In this document: piece after piece, positions 33,238 to 46,477 of the stretch
Layout: each line of letters starts with the position of its first letter
Position numbering within the stretch: position 1 is the stretch's first letter
Notes under the pieces: model-generated
The model's database searches: none
The model's input: the letters and a program-made list of their open reading frames with translations, nothing else
Told to the model about the DNA's origin: nothing
Source: Morinoia aosen
Lineage: Eukaryota; Arthropoda; Malacostraca; Amphipoda; Talitridae
Length of the DNA stretch: 64,000 nucleotides
Assembly: GCA_030386875.1 (NCBI GenBank)
Contig: CM059556.1
Location: 35,938,964-36,002,963 of the forward strand
Direction of reading: 5' to 3'
Made by a program: the position numbers and the translations under genes

Positions 33238-33540
33238 GAACACTTTGATCGTAGCGTGCGCCACCGGTGGCCACGGAGGGGTTTTGTAATGTTGCTGACA
33301 GACCAGTAGTCATAAACTCATTTTTCATAAATACTTAATTAAAGATAAATGTATCGAGAGTTCAAGTCCTGAGTTCGAGTCTCGTGAACTCCTCGTACAT
33401 TTAAAGATAAATGATGACATGATCCAGTTAATGATAGCTATGTTCACAACTGCTCATTACAATTGACTTTAAATTCGAGTTGAATATTGAACTTCAGGTT
33501 AATCAATTGTGGTCAAAGTGTTAAGGGATTTAAAGAGCTG
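33238..33540 (+). repeat. Dispersed repeat family R1, copy F, with an insertion
   Basis: Starts GCCACCGGTGGCCACGGAGG, then GACCAGTAGTCATAAACTCA. It is interrupted at 33352-33400, then resumes at GATGACATGATCCAG and ends near GGTCAAAGTGTTAAGGG. Confidence 0.8.
33352..33400 (+). mobile_element. 49-bp retroposed insert, tRNA 3'-half-like
   Basis: The insert is flanked by an exact 13-bp direct repeat, TTAAAGATAAATG (33339-33351 and 33401-33413), the hallmark of LINE-type retroposition. Inside are two pol III B-box matches (GWTCRANNC): GTTCAAGTC at 33360-33368 and GTTCGAGTC at 33373-33381. It may be a 5'-truncated tRNA or SINE tail. Confidence 0.6.
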
Positions 33541-34714
33541 TTTTACTGCATTGTCAATGTAAAATAATAACTGTTTAAGTAATTAGGGCACCTTAATTTA
33601 ACATGAGACGTAATTGCAAAGTAAAATATAACGCACTTAATGATAAACCTATTTGGAAAAATTTGAGATCAGAACAAACTGCTTGGTATTTTCTATAAAT
33701 AAAACACTGCAAAATGAAAACATTTCAACAAACTAAGTGTAAAATTCATTTTCCAACTGCTTACTCTATTTTTCAACACCCGAAAATCGTTTTCATCTTT
33801 GAAAGTTCTTCTGCCTCCATTTTTTGCGACAGTGATATACCTTCAACACACGAACAAAATTCGTGAGCTTTCTTTAAAATGTACCGAGTTAAGCCTGACG
33901 AGCCGGCGGTTGGCTGTTGTCTCGAATACCGAAAGGTGAATCAGGACTTTATAGCTTCTTGAGAAATTCTATTTAACATAACGGAGGCCACCATCAATAT
34001 CGCTTAAAAGACGCTCAATGACGAGAGGGCGAAGCTCGGAATACATGGGTCGCTTAGCGTTGAAGAAGATCGATGACACTAACGTAGGGCATTATTTATG
34101 AATAAAAAGTTATTGATGTTCGCTAAAGTGTTTGTTCAGTGCATTGTGTAATCTGTGTTTTATATTCTGCATGGATGAAAGTCTTTCCGAGAGAACTAAT
34201 TGTTTTAATTTTCTAATAAAAGGTTAAAAGAACTAAATTACTATTTTTTACACGTAAATTCATTGTTGCGGTTTTCTATTGCAGGAGATTCAAATATCAT
34301 TCCGAGCAAGCCAATAAAGGGCATTATTTTGTTTGTACGCTGTACCCAATATTTTTTATACCTGATGATCAATCTGAGTGAGTTTTTTGTTTCAAACATT
34401 CCATTGCAGGAATCAAATACCAAAATTACTAATCATTGCGAGCGAATTGTTATTTTTACTTTTCTGACGTACGACTGTAATAACATCTCGGGCAAGTAAA
34501 TAAAAATAATTGTTTTTGGGTAGTGTAACGCATGCTTAGATATGTAAATGCGTGAGTCTATCTGTGCTGGCTGTGGAAAACACTCGATACTCATTTCTGC
34601 TGTGTAAAATAATTTTAAATCTTGAAAACACATAAGGATACACGGGTCTTATGCAATTGAAGTTGCTAAAAATGCGAGAAAAGTTTTTTGAAGAAAATGA
34701 CAAAATGAAGTTAT
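33541..34714. other. Unique AT-rich sequence, no gene seen
   Basis: Short frames only. CATTGTTGCGGTTTTC.. and ACATTCCATTGCAGGA near 34261 and 34396 mark a weak direct repeat of about 130 bp. Confidence 0.4.
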
Positions 34715-34910
34715 AGAGTAACATAATCTTGTTAATGACATAATACAGCTAAAAAATAGCACAATCCTATTAGTAACACAATGCTGTTATAAAATAGAAT
34801 TTTGCAGTTGATGACAGAATTCTGCTGTAAAATGGCGCAATGTTATGAATAACATAATGCTGTTATAAAATAACACAACGTCGTTAATAATGAAATGCCG
34901 TTAGGGAAAT
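34715..34910. repeat. Degenerate repeat of about 38 bp, 5 copies
   Basis: AACATAATGCTGTTATAAAA-like units alternate with TTAATGACAGAAT-like blocks. Confidence 0.75.
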
Positions 34911-35249
34911 CGCTTCCCGTTCGTTATGGAAAACATGACGATATTTGACAGAGTATGCGGGATTTTAGTACTCACCGCTGAATGAGTTTTTGACAATTTA
35001 TAAACGTGACGATACCATGTGTTTTTTGTAGGTTTTGGTATAATGACATAGCAACAATTTCTTCCTGTAAATGAAGTTTGCGTCGTCTTGGGTCTAACTG
35101 CGTACTAAATGCTTCTGCCCGATATGTTGACCACTTAGAAGCTGTGTGTTCAAATTTAATCTTTCAAAAAGCCATAGCCATCATAACATTTATCGTCAAG
35201 GAACTCAAATATTGTACCGGCAGTAAAAAGATGAATCGTTCCTGGATTA
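34911..35249. other. Unique sequence, no gene seen
   Basis: The start of a 107-codon frame (35078-35401, +) lies here, but it runs into the CACTT repeat and is unconvincing. Confidence 0.4.
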
Positions 35250-35475
35250 ATAGACTAAACACACTCTTATATACGCTACTAAATACACTCCTAAATTCAC
35301 TCCGATATACACTTCCATGCACACTTCTAAACATACTTCTAAGTAAAATTTCAAATACACTTTTAATTACACTGGAAATACACTTTCAAATAAACTTTTA
35401 AATATACTTCTAAGTACTCTTTCAAATACACTTCTAACTACACTTTGAAATCCCCTCTCAAGTACATTTCTAAAA
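35250..35475. repeat. Short AT-rich repeat of about 13-15 bp
   Basis: AATACACTTCTAA and variants repeat about 15 times with irregular spacing. Confidence 0.8.
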
Positions 35476-38400
35476 ATGCTACAACCCACAAGCTGGAGAA
35501 GTATTTTTAGCAAGATATAGTGTACAATTCAAGATTGAATAAATGTCGTACTTAATCCCTAATTTACAACTAACAATGAGTGCACGAACTGCGTTACTAC
35601 ATTTCATTTCCATAAACGTTTCTTTTTTCCAGTGCGGAAAAAAATAGGAAGAATCTTTGATTTTTTTAAATTCTACAATGTTTGTGTTTCTGACGCAACT
35701 ATAAATTCTTTTTGCAAAACACTGGCGATGAAGCCAAAACAAAATGACAAAAATATTGCAGTTAACCCACTTGCACATGAATAAAACCCGAAATTTCGAA
35801 AGAATTGGAGTCCTGCTACACAATTTTGTGCAGATAGTATTTTTCGTCGGAGGTTTGTGTTGTACAACTGTTGTGAAGTGCAATTTTTTTTCAACGACTA
35901 AAACTTAGTGCAAATCTAACTCTAAGAATAGGAATTTTCATCTCAAAAATAGGAAATTAGAGCACTGCTAAAAAAGGATACTTTACAAAACCAAGAGTTT
36001 TATTAAATGGGAATTTTTTAAATTTTGATGAGTAAGATAAATGAAATGTTCAAATTATTTCCTCATTCGAGCAGGAGAATGTTGTACTAGTTATTAAATT
36101 ATAAACCTGCCACATTTATTATGAATTTTCAAATTGTCTTAGCTTAAGCCTCACGAGTCCAATCTACCTCAAAATCACCAAGAAACAAGCAATACGATAC
36201 CGAATTCAACACGTTTAAAAGGCCTGGCAGACAAGTGTGCATAACTGATACCATTTAATGTACCAATACGCTTGATATAAGCGGAACCTATCAACAAGCT
36301 GATAAAATTAATTTCTCATTTTGACCCTGAAAATAAATTGAGCTCTATTTTTTGAAACGATTTGAACTGTGTTTCCAGAGTTCAGTGCGCTGATGGGCCT
36401 CCATTTTCGCCTGACCTCACATTCCGAAACCGTGCTTTTAAACAATTTACGCCATTGCAGCGATGCAAGGAGTAGCCTAAAATTTTCTAAGAGAACTTAA
36501 CCAAGCAAATTGCTAAAACTCATAGCATAACCAAGTCCAATTAAAAGACTTTATACTGCAAGCTGTACCTCTAAGACAACGTAAACTGCTTAAATGTCCA
36601 GCCCCATCTACATCTAAACTGAGACAGCTCCCACCACCCGTATTTACTGTGCCAGTAAATACTCAGCTGCTGAACTAGAGCCCAAGTCTTAACAAGTCAC
36701 CCGTTGCTAAGGGGTGTTGAAAGCGGCATCTTCATCTTCCACCACAATAATCAGCGGCAGCACTTCTTGCGTAAATTCAAACATAGTTGACTCTCACGTC
36801 CCCTAATTGCGGCGAAATTAAACTTTGTGCCCTCGAACTCAGAGACACATTAGCGTTTGACGCACACGCTCGTGAATTATTTGAAGAGGCAGCAATCGAA
36901 TGAGAGGAACTCATGTCTACTTTTAAGTTACAAGGCAATAAGGATACAGTTTAGCACAGCGGAACTTGGTAACGAATTCAGTATGGTAATAAATTTCATT
37001 GTTCTATTGATGTTGCAAAGTGGTAGGTTATTTTACCTGTACTACTAAGTAGGTGAGAAGGTGAGGCTTTAAAGGTTTCGGTCTGATATTACACACTGTA
37101 TGAGAGAAATAGGTTACGCGATGTACGTTTGCCTAGTTCGAGTTATTTTATTTCGGAGTTCTTTTGTTTTAGTCAAACTATAAATGACAGCATTGTAGAA
37201 GTGTTTGTCAATTAGTAAAGACCTGTTCCGAATGTACATAAAGCTCTAAATTATAATTCATTAAAAATTTCAGCTTGTGGACAGGCCACGGTACATCTCC
37301 TGATTTGTACACCATTGAATATTTATAGTGGGAGCTTTAGAAGAATGCGCTTTTTATTGCCACTTCCTTCAACATTGAGTGCTCTGGGGAGACTGGTTGC
37401 TTCTAATACAGCCAAAAATAACGCTGCAGAGGAGCCAGAATCGTGTAGAATAAATACCAGGTAGAATAAGAGCTGTAATTCGAGCTAAAGGTGGCCAATT
37501 GCTTCTTAATTCATTTCTGATTCACTGTTTTTGGCCACCATCAGCCATCAATTATTCTGTGTTTACTTAAGATAAGTTAACCACTTTCTTGAAAAAACTC
37601 ATGACGTCTTACCTTCTAATATTATAGGTTTTTCTAAAAGCTAAACTGACGGATTTCTTTTGTATTTTTCCCTTCACGACATCTCCCTTCTTTTGAAGCG
37701 TTAGAGCTGCTGAACGAAATCGAGTAAAACGCTTGCAACCGGACATCAGCTCCCAGACACGGAAAGACGTGTCTTTCTATCACAAAACAATGAATTTCAG
37801 CCCACGTCCGTTTTCGCATGGCATGCAATATTGCATTTGAGACGATCGTCAGTAGACAGAACCTTCCTGTTGCCAAGTCTGCGAGCGGGTCGTATTGAAA
37901 CGTTGGCATCAACGTCCCGTAGAGTTACATGCTGTTATCGCTGTGAGTGTCATCAGTATCAGTGTCGTTGTGTCCGTTTGACGACAGCTTGTTCCAAGTG
38001 TTAGGCTTGAAGTCTGTTGAGAATTGACATTTGCATCATTATTGGAAATACACATATGGTTGCGAACGTCGTTAATGCCGGTGATGTTCGATAACTTGTA
38101 CGTCACTGACAAAGTATTTTTTTAAATTCACACCTTGTCTTCTACGTTTCAAAAATTCTTAGTTCTCAAAGAACTACTAAATAAATTATTATTTTTCAAT
38201 TCACATTTGACGATTTTTTCTTTATTTTCTGAATTCTGAATATGTCGCTAACAAGGCAACTTGTCACAAAGTACTGACTCCTTATTTTATCGATTTCTGA
38301 TGATAAAAATGGAAAGAATGATTTATCAATCATTAAAATATTTACGCCATTACGTGTGTTCCTTTTCCTGTAAAGTTAAGGTCTAGAGCATGAGTTTCAA

Positions 38401-39685
38401 TTCATTACAGTGTTATAATTAGAGATATAAAATAAAATAAAAGAATTATGCAATTGGATGTTAAAAATTGTACACTCGAAAAAAATATTCGTTCCGTCTC
38501 AACTTCTTTTTGACCGAAAAAATGAAACTGGTGGGTTATTTCACAACTGAACATCCATTCAAACAAACAAAATTCTTGAAACGCTGGAATATTCTATAAC
38601 AATGTTTTCATTTTTCTTACGATGAAAGAAAAATTTTCAAAAATGATATTACGAAAGCAGTCGAAAGAAGCTAAAAACTAAGGGCACTTCGCTTCCAAAA
38701 CTGCCTGCTCGATATGGCGAGACGAATGGCAGGCAATATCCTGTACAGTGTCCGTGTCCAGGAATATCGCAACTGTCGTACTGTCAAATTAAAAAAGTTG
38801 TGCTTGTGCACAAAATTTGAGCTAGAGTACAAAAAACTTGTGCTAGAGTACACAAATCCTTCCGTAGCAAACCCTCTCTACGAATAAAATGTATTGAACC
38901 GAAAAAATGACTTCACTCAATGCTCAGTGACCGACCCAAAAACCTAAAGATAAAATGTTTAAATGAATGTACAACTTACCCTAAATGAATACAAAAAGAA
39001 TAGACAGGTTACTCATCTTTTCACTGATGCTTCTTCATGTATTTTTCGTACTTCTTTCAGGTGGAACTAATTTTTCTTGTATGACATTTAAGTTTCTTCC
39101 ATTTAACGTTCTTTTCTTTGATTTGACTCAATAAACTTATATCTATGCCAATACACACCTACACCAAAACAAAATACTGGCAGTCAAAGAGTAATCCCAA
39201 TTTTTGAGACATCCTTCGTTGGCCAGCAGTGGTTGTCAATAACTGATCGCGTGTCAACGAACAACTTCACTTCCATTTCTGCAGCCGTATTGAATGCTAG
39301 AATAAAACTCTGGCAGAGCCTGAAATACCAAACCTCTAGAGAAGCTGGCGGTCTGTTCTCAGTAAGTCAAAGATGAGGAGATGAGCAGTTTTATCTGTTA
39401 CTATCAGTTAAATACGTAATTTACTTTGAGTTTTTGTGCTGTTAAATTATTTTTATATTGTGTACAAAATTTCACGGACATTTCAAACACGGGGAAAATA
39501 TAGAGGAAAAATGTCAAAAATAAGCTTTGTGTCTGAAAATAAAAACTACTTCAAAACCTCGCTTACAAGTTTCAAACCACCATTCCGAATTTCAATTGAA
39601 CTCTCAGGAAATTAAAAACAATGTTTTCTTTAACTTTAAAAATGACGTCCTTTGCTTTCTGCGGGGGAACACTCTATAAAAATTA
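35476..39685. other. Long unique stretch, no gene supported
   Basis: Over 4 kb without a recognisable gene. A minus-strand frame of 134 codons (35479-35883) overlaps another of 73, and two minus-strand frames (37909-38112 and 37634-37912) abut in a slightly GC-richer patch. None has a domain I know. A small direct repeat (GTGCTAGAGTACA) lies near 38800-38850. The sequence at 36550 (TCTAAGACAACGTAAACTGC) resembles 28435. Confidence 0.4.
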
Positions 39686-39876
39686 CCATAAAAGTGTCAA
39701 AGATGTTGAAAAAAATTTGCACGCTCACTGTGAATGCATGTACGATTAATTTAAAATTTGCAATGTCAGAACAGAAGCGCACAATCACGATGAGAGTGTC
39801 AATGATGATTAAAAATTTTTGCGCGCTCACTGAGTATACTTGTACGGTAAGTTTATAATTTTCATTACTGGAATAG
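39686..39876. repeat. Two-copy direct repeat, about 80 bp each, 107 bp apart
   Basis: Copies at about 39691-39772 and 39798-39876 share AGTGTCAA.GATG, GCACGCTCACTG, TTGTACG and TTTA.AATTT. Divergence is roughly 25%. Confidence 0.75.
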
Positions 39877-42608
39877 AAAGCACAACAGTTAAACCGAACC
39901 GCAGTCCTCATAGCGTTAAGAGAGGAAAGATTGCTTACGGTTGAAGTTTACTTTGATTGGAACCTGTTCTCAGAATTCCATTAGCTGTTACGTTTAAAAC
40001 CATGCGGAGCTCAATTTATCAGTGATTTATTCAGCCATATTCCCTCAAAAGCGTTTACACAACTGTTCAGGTTTTTCAACACTGACTGAGAGAAAATTAT
40101 AAAAAACTTGTCAGACTTTGGGTACAACGCAACTCTGGTCGAATCATTCACATTCAATAAAGAAACAGTTATTTGATATATTTCAAACACATTCAGAAAA
40201 TTTCTATTGCGCTCTCATTCCGATAATCTACCCAAGAATATGGCGAATTATTATGGTTTGTCAGTTTTAATTCGACCTTACACCCTGAAGTAAGCATTTT
40301 TTTCTCGAATATCTAAAGGGTTATACAGTACACGAGCCACATGAAAACACGCTAATTACCGAAAGCAAATCATGTTGTCCAAGCTAGCGCTACACGATTG
40401 TCACTCGTAAAAAATTCGAGATCCATCAATTCATCGATTGTCAACAAAAATTCTTCAAAGTTCTTTGACTTTTGATGTTTAAATGTTGTTCCAGCACGAT
40501 CAATCCTTTTCATCAGATCTTTTTTCTATTAGCATTCGGTAAAGGAGATTCGCAAGCCTCTGTTCCTGTATTACCACTAACATGCGTGCTGCATGCACTT
40601 TAAGCTTTTGCAATTTCTATACAGTGTACCAGGGCAGGGAAATTCTCATTGGAACGCTTTGGAGTACATTCTCCCAAGCGACTTCACAGATTTCTTACCC
40701 CTGCCTCTTCACCGCCTTCTTTTGATTTAACTCTACATTCTTTCTTCACATACTCAAGCAGCTTTCTCCTACCACCAGCACTGCGTCTTTCAACTGGTAC
40801 ACCCGCGTCATCACATTCAGTCTTCTTCATTCCTGTCACCTACCCGAAGCATCTTCATATTCTGATGCTTGGTGATTTCCAGCTTCTTTTTAATAATCTT
40901 TTTGATACACTCTAGAACATTGAAGATTCGTTATAAATTTGTCCTCTAAGACAATTTTTGGTTATGAGTCTTTGCTGTTCCTGAGCAGGTCATCTTCAAT
41001 ACGCTGTTGTTTGACTCGAACCTAATTTTTCTTTTAAATATTGTTTTCTTCTCTTCCCACATTTGCAGTTGCCTCAATTTGACTAACTAACTTAATTCTC
41101 ACTGTTCATTATATCTTACACCATTTTACTCAGCTAATGACCGCTTTTACGAGCAAGCATTGCCTACCTAGTCACCATTGTCACTTTCGAGTCAACATTG
41201 TCGCTCTCACATCCATCACCATTTCCACCATCGATCATTTTCATCATGTGAAAGTTTTCTTAATTCTCCCTCTATTAACTCAGAAACGGCAAAATAGTTT
41301 TGCTTTAGAACGAGATGTTAGGGTAATTTCCATTGAATTTTAATTTATAAACCCAGGACAGTGTGAACTTATCGAAACATTTAAAAAAGTAGAACGATGT
41401 GAGGGACTTATATGTCCTTCAGAAGGAACGTCGGTCGATCAAGGATTAACGTTCACTGCCATGAGCTCTTATTTCCCATCTACGCTGCTCTTCATTTCAA
41501 CATTGTCGTAAACACTAAAATATCCCTATTTCTCTCTCTCAATTCCATCACCACTTACATCATCGCCCATGTTCATCGAGTGTAGTTTTCGTAATAACAT
41601 CGAACTTTACTTTCATAAACTAATTCCTCCATCATCGCATCCACTTTTTCTCACATTCATCAACTATAAAATTTCCAGCTTTCCCATCCACCAATTCTCA
41701 AAGGCCCCCCCAAAAAATCTGCAGTATTATGCAGACCTGTGCTACTTCGGCGAAACTTATATTATAGCGGGGCAATGTTCATTTCCTGAAAAGTCTCATA
41801 TGATGTCTAAAATACTGACATGGTTCTCATCCGTTTGCGAACAGATGGCGCACCCTGCAACGATGCTGGCTGCGGAGACTGTAATCAAAAGACACCCAGA
41901 TTATCATTGCTGTTTATTCAGGTTTTGTACGCAAAGTTAACCATGACTTCAGGTAAGGCAAAAAATTGATTATTCTTCCGGATTTTGCTTTTGAAACGTG
42001 CAGGTGATAGAAATTTTGTTGCGTAACGCGGCCATTATAATAATCATACGGACTATGTAATAACATTTGATTACGAGACGATGCCTCTATTCACTTTCTC
42101 ATCCAGTTTGAAATGAGCCGGAAGAATGAAATGAATCCTCGGAGTAAACTTATATTCTGAAAATTTTCCGTTTTTCGTTCACCAGCCTTCATATGTCATT
42201 CAAACATTCATGGAAAATACTTCCCACCTCGGAAACTCTCAACAACAAAGTAGCTGAAGCGACAAGCGTCTGACTTTGTATTTTTGTAGTTAATCGTTTG
42301 ACATGTTGATATTTTTCGGCAGATTTTCAGTGCAGCCGTCTATATAGAGATTTAAATCATGATGCGCGATGAAGTCTTTAGACCATGCGCTTCTAAATAC
42401 ATCTTTTTACTTCTAATTTGTTTGAAATGTATTCATTATTGTGCCTATATTCTCGCACAAAACTTCTAAGTTTGAATAGGAAAGATGAACTCTGAAAGTT
42501 TTCTGTTAGCCATTTCAGTAACCTCTCTATTAATCCAGTTTTCGGTAATAAATTTTGAGATTGCCCAGTGGAAAGGTATTTTTTCAGAGAACGAAGTGGT
42601 TCTCTATA
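39877..42608. other. Mostly unique sequence, no gene supported
   Basis: Diverged CAACATTGTCG / TCCATCACCA direct repeats occur at about 41190-41260 and 41497-41590. A 123-codon frame at 41569-41940 (+) and an 88-codon frame at 40649-40915 (+) are unrecognised. Confidence 0.4.
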
Positions 42609-42993
42609 TGTACACCTCAAATATTTACCGAAATATACAAAACAAATCTTTATAGTATGTACACCACAAATATTTATCGCCATGTACATCACAAATATTT
42701 ATTGTAATGTACACCACAATTATTTATCGTTATGTGCACCACAAATATTTATCGTAATGAACAACACAAATATTTATCGAAATGTACACCACAAACATTT
42801 AGCGTCATGGACAACACAATTATTTATCGTCATGTGCACCACAAATATTTATCGTTATGAACACCACAAATATTTAACGTAATGTACACCACAAATGTTT
42901 ATCGAAATAAACACTCCAAATATGTATCGAAATGTACACCACAAACATTTCTCGCAATGTTCACTGTAAATGTTTATCGAAATGTTCACCACA
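42609..42993. repeat. 25-bp minisatellite, about 15 copies
   Basis: Units read TACACCACAAATATTTATCG plus TAATG. Copies vary mainly at the GTA/AAC and CGTA/CGAA positions. Confidence 0.95.
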
Positions 42994-43309
42994 CTACAAG
43001 AGTGCGGACCTAAAAGATGTGATGGCGGTGACGATTCTGATCAAAGATGAAGGAGCATCCATCTGACTCTCATAAATGACTGGAGAAATTGTGCTCTACA
43101 CTTGTTTTATCTTGTGTCGAGCCCAAAAAATCTCCTTGCGAATGATTTCCCCAGCTCCAGCATTTCGCTAGTGCAAGTGCCGCTATATTTCATTCCAAGG
43201 TGTTTCTGTCGTTTGTCTCTGAAGACGCATTGACTTTTGACAGATTTTTTAGAGCTTCTCAATTCGTGGTTAGATAGATGCCTCTAACTGATAAACAGAG
43301 CATATACTG
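42994..43309. other. Unique sequence, no gene seen
   Basis: Spacer between the 25-bp array and the mariner-type MITE. Confidence 0.4.
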
Positions 43310-43311
43310 TA

Positions 43312-43645
43312 CAGAGTGCTGTGTAATTCGATGCACATATTTCAACCCTATAAAGAAAAACGCAAAAAACGGTTTTCATGAATGACTCAAGCCTCAAAAC
43401 TCCTTTGTTTTCGAGAAATGACGCCCTGAAATAATTTTAGATTCCCATATAGGAAGAGGCTAACAATGCAGCCAACGAGTAAATCTAACTTCTTGCTATC
43501 CCTACGGGAATATAGAATTATTTCAGGTCATAATTTCTTGAAAACGAAAGATTTTTTAGGTTTTTCTGACTCCTAAAATTTGTTTTATTTTTTGCGTTTT
43601 TCTGCAAATGGTTAAAATAGGTGCGTCGAATTACACAACACCCGG
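43312..43645. mobile_element. mariner-type palindromic MITE, 334 bp
   Basis: The ends read CAGAGTGCTGTGTAATTCGA and, on the reverse strand, CCGGGTGTTGTGTAATTCGA. TA lies directly outside both (43310-43311 and 43646-43647). The inverted repeats extend inward almost to the centre: AGAAAAACGCAAAAAA and CCTGAAATAATT both recur inverted. The TA target and CAGRGTG-like ends fit Tc1/mariner derivatives. No transposase is present. Confidence 0.82.
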
Positions 43646-43647
43646 TA

Positions 43648-44860
43648 TAATGATTTTGTAATTTTTGAGCTTTAACCGCCTCATATTTACACTATTTATT
43701 CTAAAATGAAATCTTATGAATGTGAAATTCATATTTTTATTTTAAGTTCAAGAAGACAGGGTAATTATTTTTATTTACTTTTTTTTTATTTTTTGTAGCG
43801 GTGATATAGAATGAAATTCAAGATTCGAGATACTTAAATACTGGGATGTAAATCCGTAGACTTTACTCGTAAAAAGAGATGGGAACATGTCCAACTTGTG
43901 AGACGCGGGCTGCAAGTTCAGCATTAGATCGTGCTTTTCTAACATAAAATATGATGTCGTATTCGGTAAAAAAAATTTCATGTAGAAAATGATTAAATTG
44001 TATTTATTTACTAAACAGGCAACCACATGTTCAGAACTGGAAAAAATAAATAAAAAACTCTCCAAGTTTCTGCTGCTTTTCCTCCTGTAAAGCGTTTTCA
44101 GTTACCGAAAATGGTGGTTCTTATTGATTCATAAAATCTATCAGTTTTCTAAATTCTCAACCTTGTGAAATTATTAAAGTTCATCCCGTGTTAAAATACT
44201 AAGAATCGATCAACATTATGATCAGCAATTTGCTTCGTATTTTAAAAAGTAATGAACTGAAACAACATACATTAGTCATAAAAGTTATTTCCAAGACATT
44301 TTACACTTTTTATCACTTCTAGAAATATGTTCTAAAATTTACAGAGTAAACTACCATTCATTATTCTGTGGTAAGGCTTTCCTGTTGTCTTCAGTTTGCT
44401 GTATCAAGTTGACCGATCTAGAATTTATTGAAATTATGTTCATCTAATCCCATGTCTTGAATATTTTTCGTAAAAATAAATACTCAAAAACACCTTCGAT
44501 TAGATGCTAGAAAAATTCCAACAGGTAATAATGAAGAAAAAACATTTTCGAAAGGAGGAAAAAAATTTCACAAGGTAATTTTAGGGGAAGATATTCCAGA
44601 AAAATGACGTTTGAGCTTCTTATCATAGAATTTAATCGAAAGGACTTTCTTTTTTGCAGCGTTGTCGGAGGACCACTGAAAGGCCACAGAATGTTCCCGA
44701 AAAACGTCAAGCATATTTTTTATGCCTTAATACTTGGATACTTTTTATAATTCAATTCTACTAAAATTATTTGCTTTAACACTTTTTCCAAAAAGTTTGC
44801 TGTCCAATGAACCATACTACATGATGTTTTGCATTTTCTCAGTCTTAAAACAACCCATTT
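43648..44860. other. Unique AT-rich sequence, no gene seen
   Basis: A 96-codon minus-strand frame (43775-44065) has no recognised domain. Confidence 0.4.
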
Positions 44861-45230
44861 GCGAGTCTATACGTTAAGATACCGATTAAAGTTATTTTTT
44901 ATTGGAAAAGGTTCTCCTTAATTTATACGTTAAGATATTTATTATACCTTTTTTTATTGGGCTACTTTTATTCAATTTTCGTTTAACTCAATATATTTAA
45001 AACAACCATTTTTTATTAAGACCCATCCACTCATTTTTCGATATATTTGTAATTGCCATGCTGATTACAATTTTTAATTTTTAAGCGGCTTCTGCTCATT
45101 AATATGTGGTCAATGTATTTATAATTGCCATTTTTTAATTGAGCCGCTTCTTCTGATTAGTCTATAGTAGTCATGATATTTAAAACCAACATTTTCCAAA
45201 AAGCAGCTTTTCCTCTAAGGATCTGAAAAG
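44861..45230. repeat. Degenerate repeat of about 75 bp, 4 copies
   Basis: TTTATAATTGCCATTTTTTA-like and CGGCTTCTGCTCATTA-like blocks recur, alternating with TTTTTTATTGGG variants. Confidence 0.6.
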
Positions 45231-46094
45231 CTAAAAGAAGTGCATTTGAAATGAACGTCTGTCGTTTGTATCAGAATTACAAAACTCGTGATATACTTAA
45301 ACTTTCAGTTTTCTCGGAAGAGTTTCATTAGCTTTTCTAAATCGTTTGATGTCATTGCGTTTGAGTGAAAGCTGCCTCGCTAACTTGGTAAACTTTCAAA
45401 ACACAGCACTCGTAACTTTTCTGTTCAGCCAAAGCCTTTCACAAACACAACTTCAAACGAATGTAAGTAATATTCAATTCAGTTAGTTTATTACGCATGG
45501 TATCCGACTAAACCAACTGGAACGCTTGTTTGTGTTTCTGGTGCAATTTATTTAGCTCGGGAGGCTTGTTGATTTGATAAGGGTGCATGTTTATTCAAGA
45601 GTTCCCATGTGTACTTGATCATGAAACTGCAATTGAAAATTAATAAAACAGAAGCAGTGTTCAAATACTTTAATGAATTTCTTGATTCACATCACCAATA
45701 AAACGACATTTACGCAGCTTCATTTGGTTTTAATTAGCTGGAAATTTTAAAATTGAATTGCATTTAATGTTTTCCAAGATACTTGTAATTTCCTGAAAGT
45801 TAAGTTATTCTCATACACGATAAGGGTGAAGTTGCTAACTGAGAAAAGAAAACTCGCCAGAAACTCTTTCATTACGATGTTCTATGCAGCTGCAGCAGCA
45901 ATTTTTTGGTTGGTTCAAAAATGTAACTCGCATCTGTGTCGTTATGCCGCACATGCTTCTTACGGTGTTTCTGTGCATATTCCGATGGTGCTGTACTGCT
46001 CATGCTCTGTTCGCCACTTGGCAACATTTCCACACGCATCATGATACAGCCCAATACACCTTTTCTAGTTTTATAACCACAGGTCTGAACAATA
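45231..46094. other. Unique sequence, no gene supported
   Basis: A 137-codon frame (45884-46297, +) runs into a degenerate repeat and is not recognised. Confidence 0.4.
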
Positions 46095-46410
46095 TGGCAA
46101 CAGTTTGCACAATCATAGAACACCGAATAAAAACTAATAACAGCGGCTCAAAATATAGCAACATCCAGTATAAATACAGTGACGTCGCTGCAAAATTGAT
46201 AACATATGCAAAAGTAGTGACAGAGACAAATAAATATAACGTTGCTTCAAATCGTATAACGCTCTCAGAATGTTGTAACAGACGTTCATTTTCTTAAACA
46301 AATAATCAAATCTTGTAACAATGCATCATATGGCCAGTATCATAAGTTCAAAATAATATAACAGATGCAAAAATAGCAACGAAAGTCATAAGATGTAACA
46401 ACATCTTTTT
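46095..46410. repeat. Very degenerate repeat of about 26 bp
   Basis: Recurrent AAATATAACAGATGCAAAAA-like and GTAACAAC-like blocks. The periodicity is uncertain. Confidence 0.35.
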
Positions 46411-46477
46411 AAACGCCTATTAAGAAGAGAAATCATTTTTTTTACATTTCCATACTAAAAAAAATGAAAATAATGGG

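Noticed and set aside
33352-33400. Complete tRNA gene
   Set aside because: Only B-box-like T-arm sequence is present. There is no A-box, anticodon arm or acceptor pairing.
35479-35883. 134-codon minus-strand frame as a host gene
   Set aside because: AT-driven composition, no domain, overlap with another frame in a different phase, and no promoter or splice context that I can support.
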